DNA from: Phenylobacterium sp.
GTDB taxonomy: Bacteria > Pseudomonadota > Alphaproteobacteria > Caulobacterales > Caulobacteraceae
Direction: 5' to 3'
NCBI RefSeq assembly: GCF_030646615.1
Contig: NZ_JAUSLG010000094.1
Span: forward strand, 1-45,161
Length of the DNA: 45,161 bases
Below the pieces are notes generated by a model. It searched no databases. It was not told where the DNA came from and saw nothing but the letters and a program-made list of their open reading frames with translations. Position 1 is the first letter of the stretch. Every line of letters begins with the position of its first letter. The translations under genes were made by a program, and so were the position numbers. Shown piece after piece: positions 27,977-39,900 of this stretch.

Positions 27977-28894
27977 TCAGACCGTGCGCTGGGCGCGGTC
28001 CTTTTCGTTGGTGGACTGGATCGCCTGGCGGGCGGCCTGCCACTCGTCGTCGCCCCAACTGCGAAGGCGCGAGAAGTTGCCGCCGGTCGCCTGCCAGGCG
28101 GCGCCGTCGATGGCGATGGTCTGGCCGTTCACATAGGCCGACAGGGGATGCAGCAGATAGACTGCCAGATTGGCCAGCTCGCGCATGTCGCCGACCCGGC
28201 CCATGGGATTGCTGCTCATATCCCCATAGGCGCCGCCGGTCTCCTCGCCCTGGCCGGGATTGAGCCGCGCGCTCATGCCTTCGGTGGGGAAGGGGCCAGG
28301 GGCGATGTTGTTGAAGCGGATGCCGTAGGCGCCCCATTCGACCGCCAGCGACTGGCTCATGGCCGCGATGCCCGCCTTCGACATGGCCGACGGCACCGTG
28401 TAGGGGCCGCCGTTCCAGATCCAGGTGACCAGGATGGAGACCACCGAGGCCTTGCGACCCTCGGCGATCCAGCGCTTGCCGCAGCCTTGGGTGACGAAGA
28501 AGGCGCCCCGGAAGACGATGTTGGAGATGGCGTCGAAGCCTCGGGGCGAGAGGTCCTCTGTGCGGCTGATGAAGTTGCCGGCGGCGTTGTTCACCAGGCC
28601 GGTCAGGGCGCCGCCGTCGGCCCAGATGGCGTCCAGCATGGCCTCAATGGCGTCGGGCACGCGGATGTCGCAGGCCAGCCCCACGCACTTGCCCCCATGG
28701 GCCGCCATCAGTTCGTCCGCCGTCGCCTCCACCACGCCGCCCCGGCGACCGCAGATATAGACCTCGGCGCCCAGCATCAGGCAGGCCTCGGCCATCACCT
28801 TGCCCAGGCCCGTGCCCCCGCCGGTGATCAGGATCCGCTCGCCGGCCATGAGACCGGGGCGAAACATCAGGTCGTCCATCGAAAACTGGGCCAT
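27977..28894 (-). CDS. SDR family oxidoreductase, 2,4-dienoyl-CoA reductase-like
   Basis: A 305-residue short-chain dehydrogenase. The cofactor motif TGGGTGLG is at 24-31, and NNAAGNF at 102-108. In place of the classical YxxxK it has SAMSK (Ser169, Lys173) inside TVPSAMSKAGIAAMSQSLA, the arrangement of mitochondrial 2,4-dienoyl-CoA reductase (DECR), where the Tyr is displaced. The Tyr of human DECR1 that takes its role aligns by eye with Trp158, so the proton donor is uncertain. By family it would act in oxidation of unsaturated fatty acids. GGAGG lies 7 bases before ATG 28894, which fixes the start. Confidence 0.88.
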   Translation of the reverse strand: MAQFSMDDLMFRPGLMAGERILITGGGTGLGKVMAEACLMLGAEVYICGRRGGVVEATADELMAAHGGKCVGLACDIRVPDAIEAMLDAIWADGGALTGLVNNAAGNFISRTEDLSPRGFDAISNIVFRGAFFVTQGCGKRWIAEGRKASVVSILVTWIWNGGPYTVPSAMSKAGIAAMSQSLAVEWGAYGIRFNNIAPGPFPTEGMSARLNPGQGEETGGAYGDMSSNPMGRVGDMRELANLAVYLLHPLSAYVNGQTIAIDGAAWQATGGNFSRLRSWGDDEWQAARQAIQSTNEKDRAQRTV

Positions 28895-29042
28895 GGGGCG
28901 TCCTCCGCTGTTTTCGCCAGTGCGGACCTGTGACGCCCCGTCGGTCAAGTCCCGGCGTAGGCGGCGGTCTCTTGGGCGCAAACGAAAGAAGCGCGCGGAG
29001 GTCCGCGCGCTTCGATCATCTCAATTGGGCGGGGGAAGGCCT

Positions 29043-30983
29043 TCAGAACTCCTCCCACCCCTCTTCCTGGCCGGCCGGCGCCAGGGCCAGGGCGGTGGCC
29101 CCTCGGGTCGCGGGGCGGGGCGCTGAGGCCGTCCTGGACGCCGGCCGCGGGGCCGAGGCGGCGGGACGGCTGGCGGCGGGCTGGCCTGCAGAGACCCTGA
29201 ACCGGCCCACCAGCTTGGCGAGTTCGCGGGACTCATCGGCCAGCACACGGCTGGCGGCGGTGGATTCCTCGACCATGGCGGCGTTCTGCTGGGTCACATG
29301 GTCCATCTCGTTGACCGCCGTATTGACCTGGGCGAGGCCGAGCGCCTCTTCCTTGGCCGAGGCGGCGATCTCGCTGACCAGCCCGTTGATCTCGGCGACC
29401 TGGGTGACGATGCGCTCCAGGGCCTTGCCGGTCTCGCCCACCAGGCCGACCCCTTGGGCCACCTGTTCTGTCGAGGCGCTGATCAGGGCCTTGATCTCCT
29501 TGGCGGCCTCGGCCGAGCGCTGGGCGAGCGCCCGGACCTCGGAGGCGACCACGGCGAAGCCGCGGCCGGCGTCGCCGGCCCGGGCGGCCTCGACCCCGGC
29601 GTTCAGGGCCAGCAGATTGGTCTGGAAGGCGATTTCGTCGATCACCCCGATGATCTGACTGATCTGGGTCGAGGACTGCTCGATCTGACCCATGGCGGCC
29701 ACGGCGCGACGGACGATGTCGCCCGAACGCTCCGCATCGGCCCGGGCCGAGGTGACGGCTTCCCGGCCCTGGTCTGCGCTGCTGGAGGTCTTCTGGACGG
29801 TGGCCGTGATCTCGTCGAGGGCCGCGGCCGTCTCCTCCAGGGTGGCGGCCTGGTGCTCGGTGCGCCGCGACAGGTCGTCGGCGCCGGACGAGATTTCAGT
29901 CGCGCCCGAGGTGATCGCCCCGGTGGTGGAGGCGATGGCGCCCATGACGTCTTCCAGCTTGGCCACCGCGGCGTTGAAATCGTCCCGGAGCTTTTGATAC
30001 TCGCCGGGGAAATCGGTCTCCAGGCGGTAGGTGAGGTCGCCGTCGGCCAGATGCGACAGGGCCTGGGCCAGTTCGCCGACCACGCGGGCCTGTTCCTCGG
30101 CCACGGCCGCAGCCGCCTCGGCGCTCTGGCGGCGGGTCTCTTCAGCGGTGTGGCGGCTGGCTTCCTGATCGGCGCGCAGCTGTTCCATCTGCAGCTGGTT
30201 GTCGCGGAAGACCGTCAGGGAGCGGACAATGGCGCCCAGCTCGTCCTTGCGGGCCAGGGCGTCGAGATTGACCTCATTGTCGCCGCGCGACAGGCGCTCG
30301 GTGGCGCCGGCGATACGCTGGACGGCCCGGCGCATGGTCAGCACCGACATCAGCGCCAGGGCGCCGGCCGCCAGCAGGGTGACCAGAACGACCGCCATGG
30401 TGACATTGCGGGCCAGGGTGGCGCCGGCCTCGCTGGCGGCGGCCCGGGCGTCGGTGGCGGCCTGGGTCTGGGCGACGATGGCGCCCAGATTGGCGGTCAT
30501 CTCCGAATATTGTTCTTCAAAGGGCGCCGCGAAGCTGGCGGCGGTGGTGAAGTCCACCGAGAGCATGGCCACGATAATGTCCAGGGCGTCGTGGGTCTCT
30601 TTCAGGTCCTGGATCAGGGTGTCGAAGGCCGCATGCTGGCTGGTCGGCGCGGCCGCCTTGGCCGTGGCCGCGTCGGCGGCGATGGCGTTCACCTCGGCCA
30701 GCATCTCCTGGGCCTGGGCCTCAATGGTCTCGACCTCAAGCGCCGCGGCCTGTTTGGTCAGGAGAAAGTAGAGCTGCCCGTGAACCGCATTGATCCGCTC
30801 TGAGATCCGCTGGATCCGCAGGCTGTTGGGCATGTCTGTGTGAACCACCTGCTGCAGGGCCCTGGTCTGGGCCTGCTGCATGTAGATGGTCCCGCCCGCC
30901 ACCGCGGCGAGCATGAGCAGCGCAAAGGCCGGCGCGAAGCCGATCTTCACGATCAACGGTAAGTCCACCAGCCGAAAACGCAT
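29043..30983 (-). CDS. Methyl-accepting chemotaxis protein
   Basis: A 646-residue transmembrane chemoreceptor. Order: TM1 (about 15-35), a helical periplasmic domain of roughly 155 residues, TM2 (about 193-217), HAMP, a second HAMP-like segment (about 310-360, [20 protein letters not shown]), and a signalling domain with the highly conserved hairpin tip [21 protein letters not shown] long Ala/Pro/Arg-rich tether ends in GWEEF, the type of C-terminal pentapeptide that recruits CheR and CheB. ATG 30983 is preferred over GTG 31004. The ligand cannot be deduced. No che genes are in the window. Confidence 0.94.
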   Translation of the reverse strand: MRFRLVDLPLIVKIGFAPAFALLMLAAVAGGTIYMQQAQTRALQQVVHTDMPNSLRIQRISERINAVHGQLYFLLTKQAAALEVETIEAQAQEMLAEVNAIAADAATAKAAAPTSQHAAFDTLIQDLKETHDALDIIVAMLSVDFTTAASFAAPFEEQYSEMTANLGAIVAQTQAATDARAAASEAGATLARNVTMAVVLVTLLAAGALALMSVLTMRRAVQRIAGATERLSRGDNEVNLDALARKDELGAIVRSLTVFRDNQLQMEQLRADQEASRHTAEETRRQSAEAAAAVAEEQARVVGELAQALSHLADGDLTYRLETDFPGEYQKLRDDFNAAVAKLEDVMGAIASTTGAITSGATEISSGADDLSRRTEHQAATLEETAAALDEITATVQKTSSSADQGREAVTSARADAERSGDIVRRAVAAMGQIEQSSTQISQIIGVIDEIAFQTNLLALNAGVEAARAGDAGRGFAVVASEVRALAQRSAEAAKEIKALISASTEQVAQGVGLVGETGKALERIVTQVAEINGLVSEIAASAKEEALGLAQVNTAVNEMDHVTQQNAAMVEESTAASRVLADESRELAKLVGRFRVSAGQPAASRPAASAPRPASRTASAPRPATRGATALALAPAGQEEGWEEF

Positions 30984-31252
30984 TGTCGTTCCATCCCCTG
31001 ACACGCCCGATCGCCATCGGACGGCGCCATGATGAACGCTAGGTTGCTAACGCTTCCTCACCGAGGGTTGCGTTCCTTCATCTGCTCGCCTTGCCAATCG
31101 CCTATATAGAGACGGCGCAAGTGCAGGCGGGGACCGCGGACCGCGATGATTATGGTTTACGATTATTTACTATCGTTTTCTTGCGTGGATTAGACAATTT
31201 TAACCTGAATCCCTGATGGTGCTCCCACTTCCGGTCTAGAAGGAGTGGGTAG

Positions 31253-31558
31253 GTGAAAAAGATCATCGCAATCGGTGGGGGCTTCTTCGTGAGCCTCGTT
31301 CTGGCGAACGCCTCTGTGGCGGCTTCGTTTGAAGAAAGCATGGCTCGTTGTCTGTCAAAGCACGCCAATACGCGTGAAGCGGCGACCGTCATGCTGGAAT
31401 GCAGCGCCGACAGCGGCAAGCTGTCGGACTGCAAGGTTCTGCAGGACAGCGCTGCAGGCAAGGGTTTCGACAAGGCCGCGCTCTGCGTCGCCGAAGTCCT
31501 GCCCATGGGGTCGAAGACGGGCCAGGTTAAGGTCCCGATGCGGTTCCCTGGCAGCTAA
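31253..31558 (+). CDS. Small exported TonB-C-terminal-like protein
   Basis: A 101-residue protein starting at GTG 31253 with AGGAG 7 bases upstream. Residues 1-24 form a signal peptide (IIAIGGGFFVSLVLANASVAA). The mature part, GKLSDCKVLQDSAAGKGFDKAA followed by VKVPMRF, has the strand-helix-strand pattern of TonB C-terminal domains but with no N-terminal membrane anchor, Pro-rich spacer or ExbB contact helix. Four cysteines (33, 50, 60, 78) could form two disulfides. A function in the periplasm such as capping or modulating outer-membrane receptors is conceivable but unproven. The upstream 100 bases are notably AT-rich, and a strong terminator follows. Confidence 0.7.
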   Translation: MKKIIAIGGGFFVSLVLANASVAASFEESMARCLSKHANTREAATVMLECSADSGKLSDCKVLQDSAAGKGFDKAALCVAEVLPMGSKTGQVKVPMRFPGS

Positions 31559-31586
31559 GCCAGACAGTTTCGTATTCTTTACGATC

Positions 31587-31620
31587 AAACGCTCCTGCGC
31601 TCCGCGCGGGGGCGTTTTTT
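31587..31620 (+). terminator. Rho-independent terminator
   Basis: AAACGCTCCTGCGC and GCGCGGGGGCGTT pair through a TCC loop (some G-T pairs), followed by TTTTTT. It lies 29 bases after the small exported protein and next to the convergent DUF72 gene. Confidence 0.85.
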
Positions 31621-31629
31621 CTTGGGCGG

Positions 31630-32430
31630 TCAGGCCTTCAGCCGGGTCATCAGGGCCTGGGCGGCGGCCGGGGCGCGCACCTTGCCTTCGCTGATGAAGA
31701 AGGCGAACACCTCGCGGGCCTTGGCCTTGGCCTTGGGCGCGGCCTCCAGCATCGGCAGGTCGTCGGGAACGCCTCCGGCGGCATAGGCCTGCAGACGATC
31801 CGCCCACTGATCCAGGGCCTTAGGCGCGTAGCCGGTCTCGATCTCGTCGGACCCCGCCATCAGCCGGGCATAGACGAAGTCGGCCACCGGATCGGCGATC
31901 ATCGGGAATTCCGCGTGCTCGGTCAGGCAGACCGCCACATTGCGCGCCCGGCACAGGGCCAGGAAGGCCGGATCGGCGAAGCTTGCGTGCCTTACCTCGA
32001 CCGCATGGCGCAGGGGCAGGCCCGCCAGGGTCGGCGGCAACAGGTCCAGAAAACCCTCGAAGTCGTCGGCGTCGAACCGCTTGGTGGCCATGAACTGCCA
32101 CAGGATCGGCCCCAGCCGGTCACCCAGCTCGGCGATCCCCTGGTTCAGGAACTTCTCCACCGACTCGCCGGCCGCCTTCAGCACCTTGCGGTTGGTGCAG
32201 AAGCGGGAAGCCTTGAGGGTGAAGATGAATCCCTCAGGGGTGGCGGCCGCCCACTTGGCGAAGCTCTCCGGCTTCTGGCTCGAATAATAGGTCGAGTTGA
32301 TCTCGATGACCGGCAGGCGCCCGCTGGCATAGGCCAGCTCATCGGCCTGCCGCAGACCCTGGGGATAGAAGACCCCCCGCCAGGGCTCGAAGGTCCAGCC
32401 ACCGATTCCTGCGCGCACCCGTCCCGTCAT
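31630..32430 (-). CDS. DUF72 family TIM-barrel protein
   Basis: A 266-residue YecE-like protein. Diagnostic segments: GIGGWTFEPWRGVFYP at the N-terminus, IEINSTYYSSQKPESFAKWA, FIFTLKASRF, GPILWQFMATKRFD, and HAVEVRHASF. The fold is a TIM barrel; no activity is established for the family. It starts at ATG 32430, 14 bases after the M28 peptidase stop on the same strand, so the two are probably cotranscribed. Confidence 0.92.
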   Translation of the reverse strand: MTGRVRAGIGGWTFEPWRGVFYPQGLRQADELAYASGRLPVIEINSTYYSSQKPESFAKWAAATPEGFIFTLKASRFCTNRKVLKAAGESVEKFLNQGIAELGDRLGPILWQFMATKRFDADDFEGFLDLLPPTLAGLPLRHAVEVRHASFADPAFLALCRARNVAVCLTEHAEFPMIADPVADFVYARLMAGSDEIETGYAPKALDQWADRLQAYAAGGVPDDLPMLEAAPKAKAKAREVFAFFISEGKVRAPAAAQALMTRLKA

Positions 32431-32443
32431 CGGTCGTCGTCCT

Positions 32444-34096
<1,653 letters not shown>

Positions 34097-34320
34097 TGAG
34101 ACTCTGCGCAGGGTTGTGGTTTAGGGCGGAGCCTAGCTGCGGCGCAGGCGCCATGCCACCGGGGATGTTACCTGTGTGACGGCTGGCCAGCGGTTTGTAT
34201 CGAAGCTGCAATTCCCGGGTCGCGAACCTGTGGTTTGGGAAGCGCTGCTGTTTAGGCCGCGTTACCCCCTGGGGCGATATGATGATTTCCGATTCGCGGC
34301 CGAGGCCTACCAGGACTGCC

Positions 34321-35745
34321 ATGCGTCTGACGTCTTCGCTCGCCCTTTCCGCTCTCCTCCTCCTAGGCGCCTGTGCGACCGCCCGGGACGCCGAGATCGA
34401 CCTGCCCGAGGCCTATCCGACCCTGGACGCCAACGCGGCGTCCGCCGGGGCGTTGGACGCCTGGTGGCTGTCCTTCGGCGATCCCGAGCTCACCGCCCTG
34501 ATCGATGAGGCCCTGACGCTCAGTCCGGACGCCCAGAGTGCGGCGGCGCGCCTGCGCGAAGCCCGGCTGACGGCGACCAGCGCGCTGACCACCTTCCTGC
34601 CGCAGGGCCAGCTGACCGGGTCAGCCCGCCAGACCGAGACCGAGCAGATCGACGGCCAGGAGATCAGCGTTCCGGGCCTGTCCACCTCCGGGACCAGCGA
34701 AAGCTACCAGGGCGCGTTCAATGTCAGCTGGGAGCTGGACCTGTTCGGCCGCTTCTTCGCCGTGCGCCGCGCCGCGCAAGGCGACACGGCTGCGGCCCGC
34801 TTCGCCTATGAAGGCGCCCGCGCCAGCCTGGCGGCCAATGTCGCCGACGCCTATTTCCAGGCGCGCGGCCTGGCCATCCAGCTTGAGGACGCCCGCGAAA
34901 GCGCCCGCGTCCAGCAGTCCCTCTATGATCTGGCCCAGCAGCGGGTCGACATCGGCATCGCCGCCCGCTCGGACTCCGACCGCGTGGCCGGCGAACTCGC
35001 CCAGGCCAGGAGCCAGGTGGAGAACCTCGAGGCCGAACTTCAGGCCCAGCAGCGGACCCTCCTCGTCCTGGTCGGCCGCGGGACGGCCCCCCTGGCCGGC
35101 GTGTCCACCCCACCCCTGACCGGCCTTCCGCCGCCGGTTCCCGCCGCCATGCCCGGCGAACTCCTGGCCCGGCGACCCGATGTTCGCGAGGCCGAGGCCC
35201 GGGTGCGTTCGGCCGCGGGCCGCCTGGCGGTGGCCCAGCTCGCCTTCTTCCCGACCTTTACCCTGACGCCGGGGCTTGGCATCTCGCGCACGGTTCAGCC
35301 GGGCTATGAGGCCACGACTCAGAACTGGAGCATCGGGGCCAATGTCACCCAGCCGGTGCTCAACATTCCCCAGCTCCTGCTGGACCTGCGCGCCCAGGAC
35401 GCCCGCACCGAACAGGCGGTGATCGCCTATGAAAAGGTGGTGCAGACCGCCTATGCGGAGGCCGAAAGCGCCCTAGTCCGGCTGTCGGCCGATCGGCGTC
35501 GGGTGGACCTGCTGACCGATGGCGAAGTCCGGGCCGAGCGCGCCTATCGATCCTCCCGGATCGGCTATGACGCCGGTCTCACCGATCTGCAGACGGCGCT
35601 CGCCGCCGAACAGACCTGGCGCGCCACCCGCGCCCAGCTGACCAACGCCCAGGTGCAGTCCCAGCGCCGGGCGGTTCAGGCCTTCAAGGCCCTCGGCGGC
35701 GGCTGGCCGTCGCAGGACCTTCCTCTCAACACCCAAGCCCGCTGA
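34321..35745 (+). CDS. Outer-membrane efflux lipoprotein (NodT/OprM-type)
   Basis: A 474-residue outer-membrane channel of the TolC-like RND lipoprotein group. The start at 34321 gives a lipoprotein signal with lipobox LGAC (Cys19), and was preferred to upstream in-frame ATGs at 34279/34282. Two OEP repeats follow: the first around AWWLSFGDPELTALIDEALT, the second from ARRPDVREAEARVRSAAGRLA, each with long periplasmic helices. It is followed by the periplasmic adaptor and RND pump genes, so the complete tripartite system is here. Confidence 0.92.
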   Translation: MRLTSSLALSALLLLGACATARDAEIDLPEAYPTLDANAASAGALDAWWLSFGDPELTALIDEALTLSPDAQSAAARLREARLTATSALTTFLPQGQLTGSARQTETEQIDGQEISVPGLSTSGTSESYQGAFNVSWELDLFGRFFAVRRAAQGDTAAARFAYEGARASLAANVADAYFQARGLAIQLEDARESARVQQSLYDLAQQRVDIGIAARSDSDRVAGELAQARSQVENLEAELQAQQRTLLVLVGRGTAPLAGVSTPPLTGLPPPVPAAMPGELLARRPDVREAEARVRSAAGRLAVAQLAFFPTFTLTPGLGISRTVQPGYEATTQNWSIGANVTQPVLNIPQLLLDLRAQDARTEQAVIAYEKVVQTAYAEAESALVRLSADRRRVDLLTDGEVRAERAYRSSRIGYDAGLTDLQTALAAEQTWRATRAQLTNAQVQSQRRAVQAFKALGGGWPSQDLPLNTQAR

Positions 35746-35755
35746 GGCGGACGGC

Positions 35756-36925
35756 ATGATGCAGATCAAGACTTCCCCGGCCACCCGCCGCAAAGCCCCC
35801 GCCGCCTTGATCGTCATGATCGCCGGCGTGCTCGCCCTATCGGCTTGCAGCGAGGACGCGCCCCGGGAAACCGCCGAGCAGCAGGCGCGCGCCGTGACCG
35901 TCGTACCGGTTGCCGCCCATTCCATCACCGGCTCCGTCGCCGCCTCCGGCCCCCTGGTCCCGCGGGAGGAGGCCGCCGTCAGCGCCGAGATCGCCGGCTA
36001 CCGCGTCGCCCGGGTCCTGGTGGAGCCCGGCGCCTATGTTCGCCAGGGGCAAACCCTGGCGGTCCTCGACGGGGCGCTGCTCCAGTCGCAGCTGCAGCAG
36101 CAGGAGGCCGCCCTGGCCCAGGCCGAGGTGCAGGCCCAGCAGGCCGAAAGCCAGGCCGCCAGGGTCGAAGGCCTCGAAGGCCAGGGCGTCCTGTCCAATG
36201 AACAGATCGAACAGCGTCAGTTCCAGGCCCGCAGCGCCCGGGCCCAGGCCCGCGCCCAGGCCGCCGGCCTCGCCGATCTTCGGGCCCGCCAGGCGCGGCT
36301 GTCGGTGACCGCGCCGGTGGCCGGCCTGGTCCTGGCGCGTAATGTCCGCCCCGGCGACCAGTCGGGCGCCGGAACCACCCCCTGGTTCGTCATCGCCCGC
36401 GATGGCCTGATCGAGCTGCGGGCCGAGGTGTCCGAGGCCGATCTGGCCCGCATCCGCGAGGGTCAGGCGGTTCAGGTGACCCTGCAGAACGGCGAGACCG
36501 TCCAGGGGACGGTGCGCCTGGTGAGCCCGCAGGTGAACGCCGAAAGCCAACTGGGCGAGGTCTGGATCCGCCTGCCCAGTCGTCCCGACATCCGCGCCGG
36601 CGGCTTCGCCAGCGCCGCCTTCCAGGGGGGCGGCGCCTCGTCCCTGACCGTGCCCGAGACCGCCGTCCGTTATGACGGCGACGGGGCCAGCGTCATGGTG
36701 GTGGGCGAGGACAATCGGGTGAAGCGCGTCTCGGTCTCCACCGGCGCCCGCGGCGGCGGCCTCGTCGAGCTGGTCCGCGGGCCTCCGGCCGGCGCCCTGG
36801 TGGTGGAGAGCGCAGGCTCCTTCCTGCTGGAAAACGACATGGTCCGACCGGTTCGCGCCTCGGCGACGACGACCGCGCCGGCGGCCCAGTCCACGCCATC
36901 TGCCAAGACTGAGCCCGCGAAATGA
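35756..36925 (+). CDS. RND efflux periplasmic adaptor (membrane fusion lipoprotein)
   Basis: A 389-residue adaptor linking the RND pump to the outer-membrane channel. N-terminal lipobox LSAC at about residue 31; beta-barrel and lipoyl halves (EEAAVSAEIAGYRVARVLVE and LSVTAPVAGLVLARNVRPGD) flank an alpha-hairpin rich in Gln, Ala and Arg (about residues 115-175). The C-terminal membrane-proximal domain covers about 290-365. It overlaps the RND pump gene by 4 bases (ATGA). Confidence 0.93.
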   Translation: MMQIKTSPATRRKAPAALIVMIAGVLALSACSEDAPRETAEQQARAVTVVPVAAHSITGSVAASGPLVPREEAAVSAEIAGYRVARVLVEPGAYVRQGQTLAVLDGALLQSQLQQQEAALAQAEVQAQQAESQAARVEGLEGQGVLSNEQIEQRQFQARSARAQARAQAAGLADLRARQARLSVTAPVAGLVLARNVRPGDQSGAGTTPWFVIARDGLIELRAEVSEADLARIREGQAVQVTLQNGETVQGTVRLVSPQVNAESQLGEVWIRLPSRPDIRAGGFASAAFQGGGASSLTVPETAVRYDGDGASVMVVGEDNRVKRVSVSTGARGGGLVELVRGPPAGALVVESAGSFLLENDMVRPVRASATTTAPAAQSTPSAKTEPAK

Positions 36926-39900
36926 GCGCCGAACGCCCCCTCGGCCTTTCCACCTGGGCGATCCGGAACCCGATTCCCGTCGTCGTCCTCTTTGTCGCCC
37001 TGACGCTGGCCGGGATGATTTCCTATGGAAGTCTGCCGGTGAAGCTGTTCCCCAATGTGCAGTTCCCCCTGGTCTCGGTGACGGTGACCCAGAGCGGCGC
37101 GGCGCCCGGGGAGATGGAGACCCAGATCACCCGGCCGGTGGAGGACGCCCTGGCCGGCATCCCCAACGTCAACAACATCTATTCGACGGTGACCCAGGGC
37201 GTCTCGGTGACCAATGTCGAGTTTGAGCTCGGCGAGGATCTTCAGAAGGCCACCGACGACGTCCGCTCGCGGATCGACCAGACGCGGGCGGTGCTGCCCC
37301 GCGAGATCGACGAGCCCACGGTCCAGCGGGTGGAGCTCGATTCCCAGCCGATCATGACCTATGCGGTCGCCGCCGACAGCATGTCGGACGTGGAGCTGTC
37401 CTGGTTCGTCGACGACACCCTGGGCCGCGCCCTGCAGGCCAGCGAGGGCGTCGCCCAGGTGGCCCGGGTCGGCGGGGTGACCCGCGAGATCAACGTCGTC
37501 CTCGATCCCGACCGCCTGGCCGCCCGCGGCCTGACCGCGACCCAGGTCAACAACGCCCTGCGCAGCTTCGACCTCGACGCCCCCGGCGGCCGGGTCACCA
37601 TCGGCGGTCAGGAGCAGAACCTGCGGGTCCTGGGCGCCGTCAGCAGCGTTGAGGCCCTGCGCGACCTGACCATTCCCACCGGCCAGGGCGGCTTTGTGCG
37701 CCTGTCCGATATCGCCGATGTGGGCGACGGCGCCTCGGAGCCCCGCGGCTTCGCCCGCCTGAACGGTCAGCCCGTCGTCGGCTTCATGGTCATGAAGACC
37801 CGCGACTCCAGCGACGTCGCTGTCGAGGACGGGGTTCTGGAGGCCCTGGCCGAGCTGGAGCGCCAGCACGACGGCGTCAGCTTCACCAAGATCTTCTCCT
37901 CGGTGGACGAGACGCGCGCCAGCTTCCACGCCACCCAGAACGTCCTGCTGGAGGGCATGGGCCTGGCCGCCCTGGTGGTCTTCGTCTTCCTGCGCAACTG
38001 GCGCTCCACGGCCATCGCCGCCGTGGCCATGCCCCTGTCGCTGATCCCCACCTTCTTTGTGATGAATCTGTTCGGGTTCTCGCTGAACATCGTCACCCTG
38101 CTGGGTCTGACCCTGGTGATCGGCATCCTGGTGGATGACGCCATCGTCGAGGTGGAGAATATCGAGAAACGGATCGTCGCCGGCATGCGGCCCTTCCAGG
38201 CAGCCCTGGAAGGCGCCGACGCCATTGGCCTGGCGGTCGTGGCCACCACCGCGTCGATCGTGGTGGTGTTCACCCCGGTGTCGTTCATGGGCGGCATGGC
38301 CGGCCAGTTCTTCCGGGAGTTCGGCATCACCGTCTCGGTGGCCGTGATCTTCTCCCTGCTGGTGGCCCGCCTGCTCACCCCGCTGATGGCCGCCTATCTG
38401 CTCAAGCCGGTAGCCCATCCGCAGGAGCGCAAGCCCTTCAAGGGCTTCTATCGCAACACCCTGGAATGGGCCCTGGATCACCGGATCGTGGCCTGCATCG
38501 CCGGCGGGGTGCTGTTCATCCTCTCCCTGGCGCTGATTCCCCTTCTGCCCCAGGGATTCCAGCCGGCGGGGGATCCCGACTATCTCTATGTGAACGTCCA
38601 GGGTCCGCCCGGCGCGACGGCCGAGCATATGGAGGGCGTGGTCCGCGATATCACGAGCACCTTCTCCGAGCGGCCTGAGGTGACCAACATCTTCGCCCAG
38701 ATCGGCTCGACCGTGGTGGCCCAGGGGCCCGGCGGCGGCGGCGGCGGGGGCAGCGACCTGCGCAGCGGCACGGTGACCGTCCTGCTGGATGAAGGGCGCA
38801 ATCTGTCCGGCGACGAGATCCGTCGCGAGATGCGCGAAGCCCTTCGTGAAATCCCCGACGCCCGGGTGACCTTCCTTGATGGCCAGGGTCAGGCCGGTCT
38901 GCAGATCGTGCTGACCAGCACAAATCCCGACGCCCTGCGCGAGACCGCCCTCGAGCTTGAGCGGCAGATGCGCGACGTGCCCGAGATCGCCGAACCGCGG
39001 CCTTCGGTGCCGCCCACCGGACCTGAGCTGATCATCCGGCCGCGCGCCGCCGAGGCCGCGCGCCTGGGCGTCAGCGCCGAGCAGATCGCCACCGTGGCCC
39101 GGGTCGCCACGGTCGGCGACATCGACGCCAATGTGGCCAAGATGACCATCGGCGAGCGCCGTCTGCCCATCCGCCTGCGGCTGCCTGCCGACGCGCGCAC
39201 CGATCTGGAAGCCATAAGAGGCCTGCGCCTGCCCACCGCGACGGGGGGCGCGACCACCCTGGGCGCCGTGGCCGATGTGGAGTTCCAGGCGGGGCCTGCC
39301 CGTATCGACCGCCTGAACCGCAGCCGTCAGCTGACCGTCCAGGCCGAGCTCAACGGCGTGGAGCTCGGCGACGCCAACCAGAAGGTCCAGGCCCTGCCCA
39401 TCATGCAGAACCTGCCGGACGGGGTCGCGCCCGCGGCCACGGGCGAACTGGAGGCCATGCAGGAACTGTTCGGCGCCATGGGCATGGCGATCTTCGCCGG
39501 GGTCTCGATGATCTTCGCCGTCCTGGTCCTGCTGTTCCGCAGCTTCTTCAAGCCGGTGGTGATCCTGTCGGCCCTGCCGCTGGCGGTGGGCGGAGCCTTC
39601 CTGGGCCTGCTGGCCTTCCAGCTCTCCCTGTCGATCCCCTCGATGATCGGCTTCCTGATGCTGCTGGGTCTGGCGGCCAAGAATTCGATCCTGCTGGTGG
39701 AATACACCATCGAGCGCGAGCGCGAGGGCATGCCCCAGCGCGAGGCGTTGATCGAGGCCTGTCGCGAGCGGGCCCGGCCCATCGTGATGACCACCGTGGC
39801 CATGGCGGCCGGCATGCTGCCCACGGCGCTGGCCCTGGAAAAGGGGGCGGAGTTCCGCCAGCCCATGGCCGTGGCGGTCATCGGCGGCCTGATCACCTCC

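Noticed and set aside
31159..31176. ACGAT-N8-ATCGT followed by TTTTC as a terminator
   Set aside because: The 5-bp stem is weak and AT-containing, and no gene ends just before it on the plus strand.
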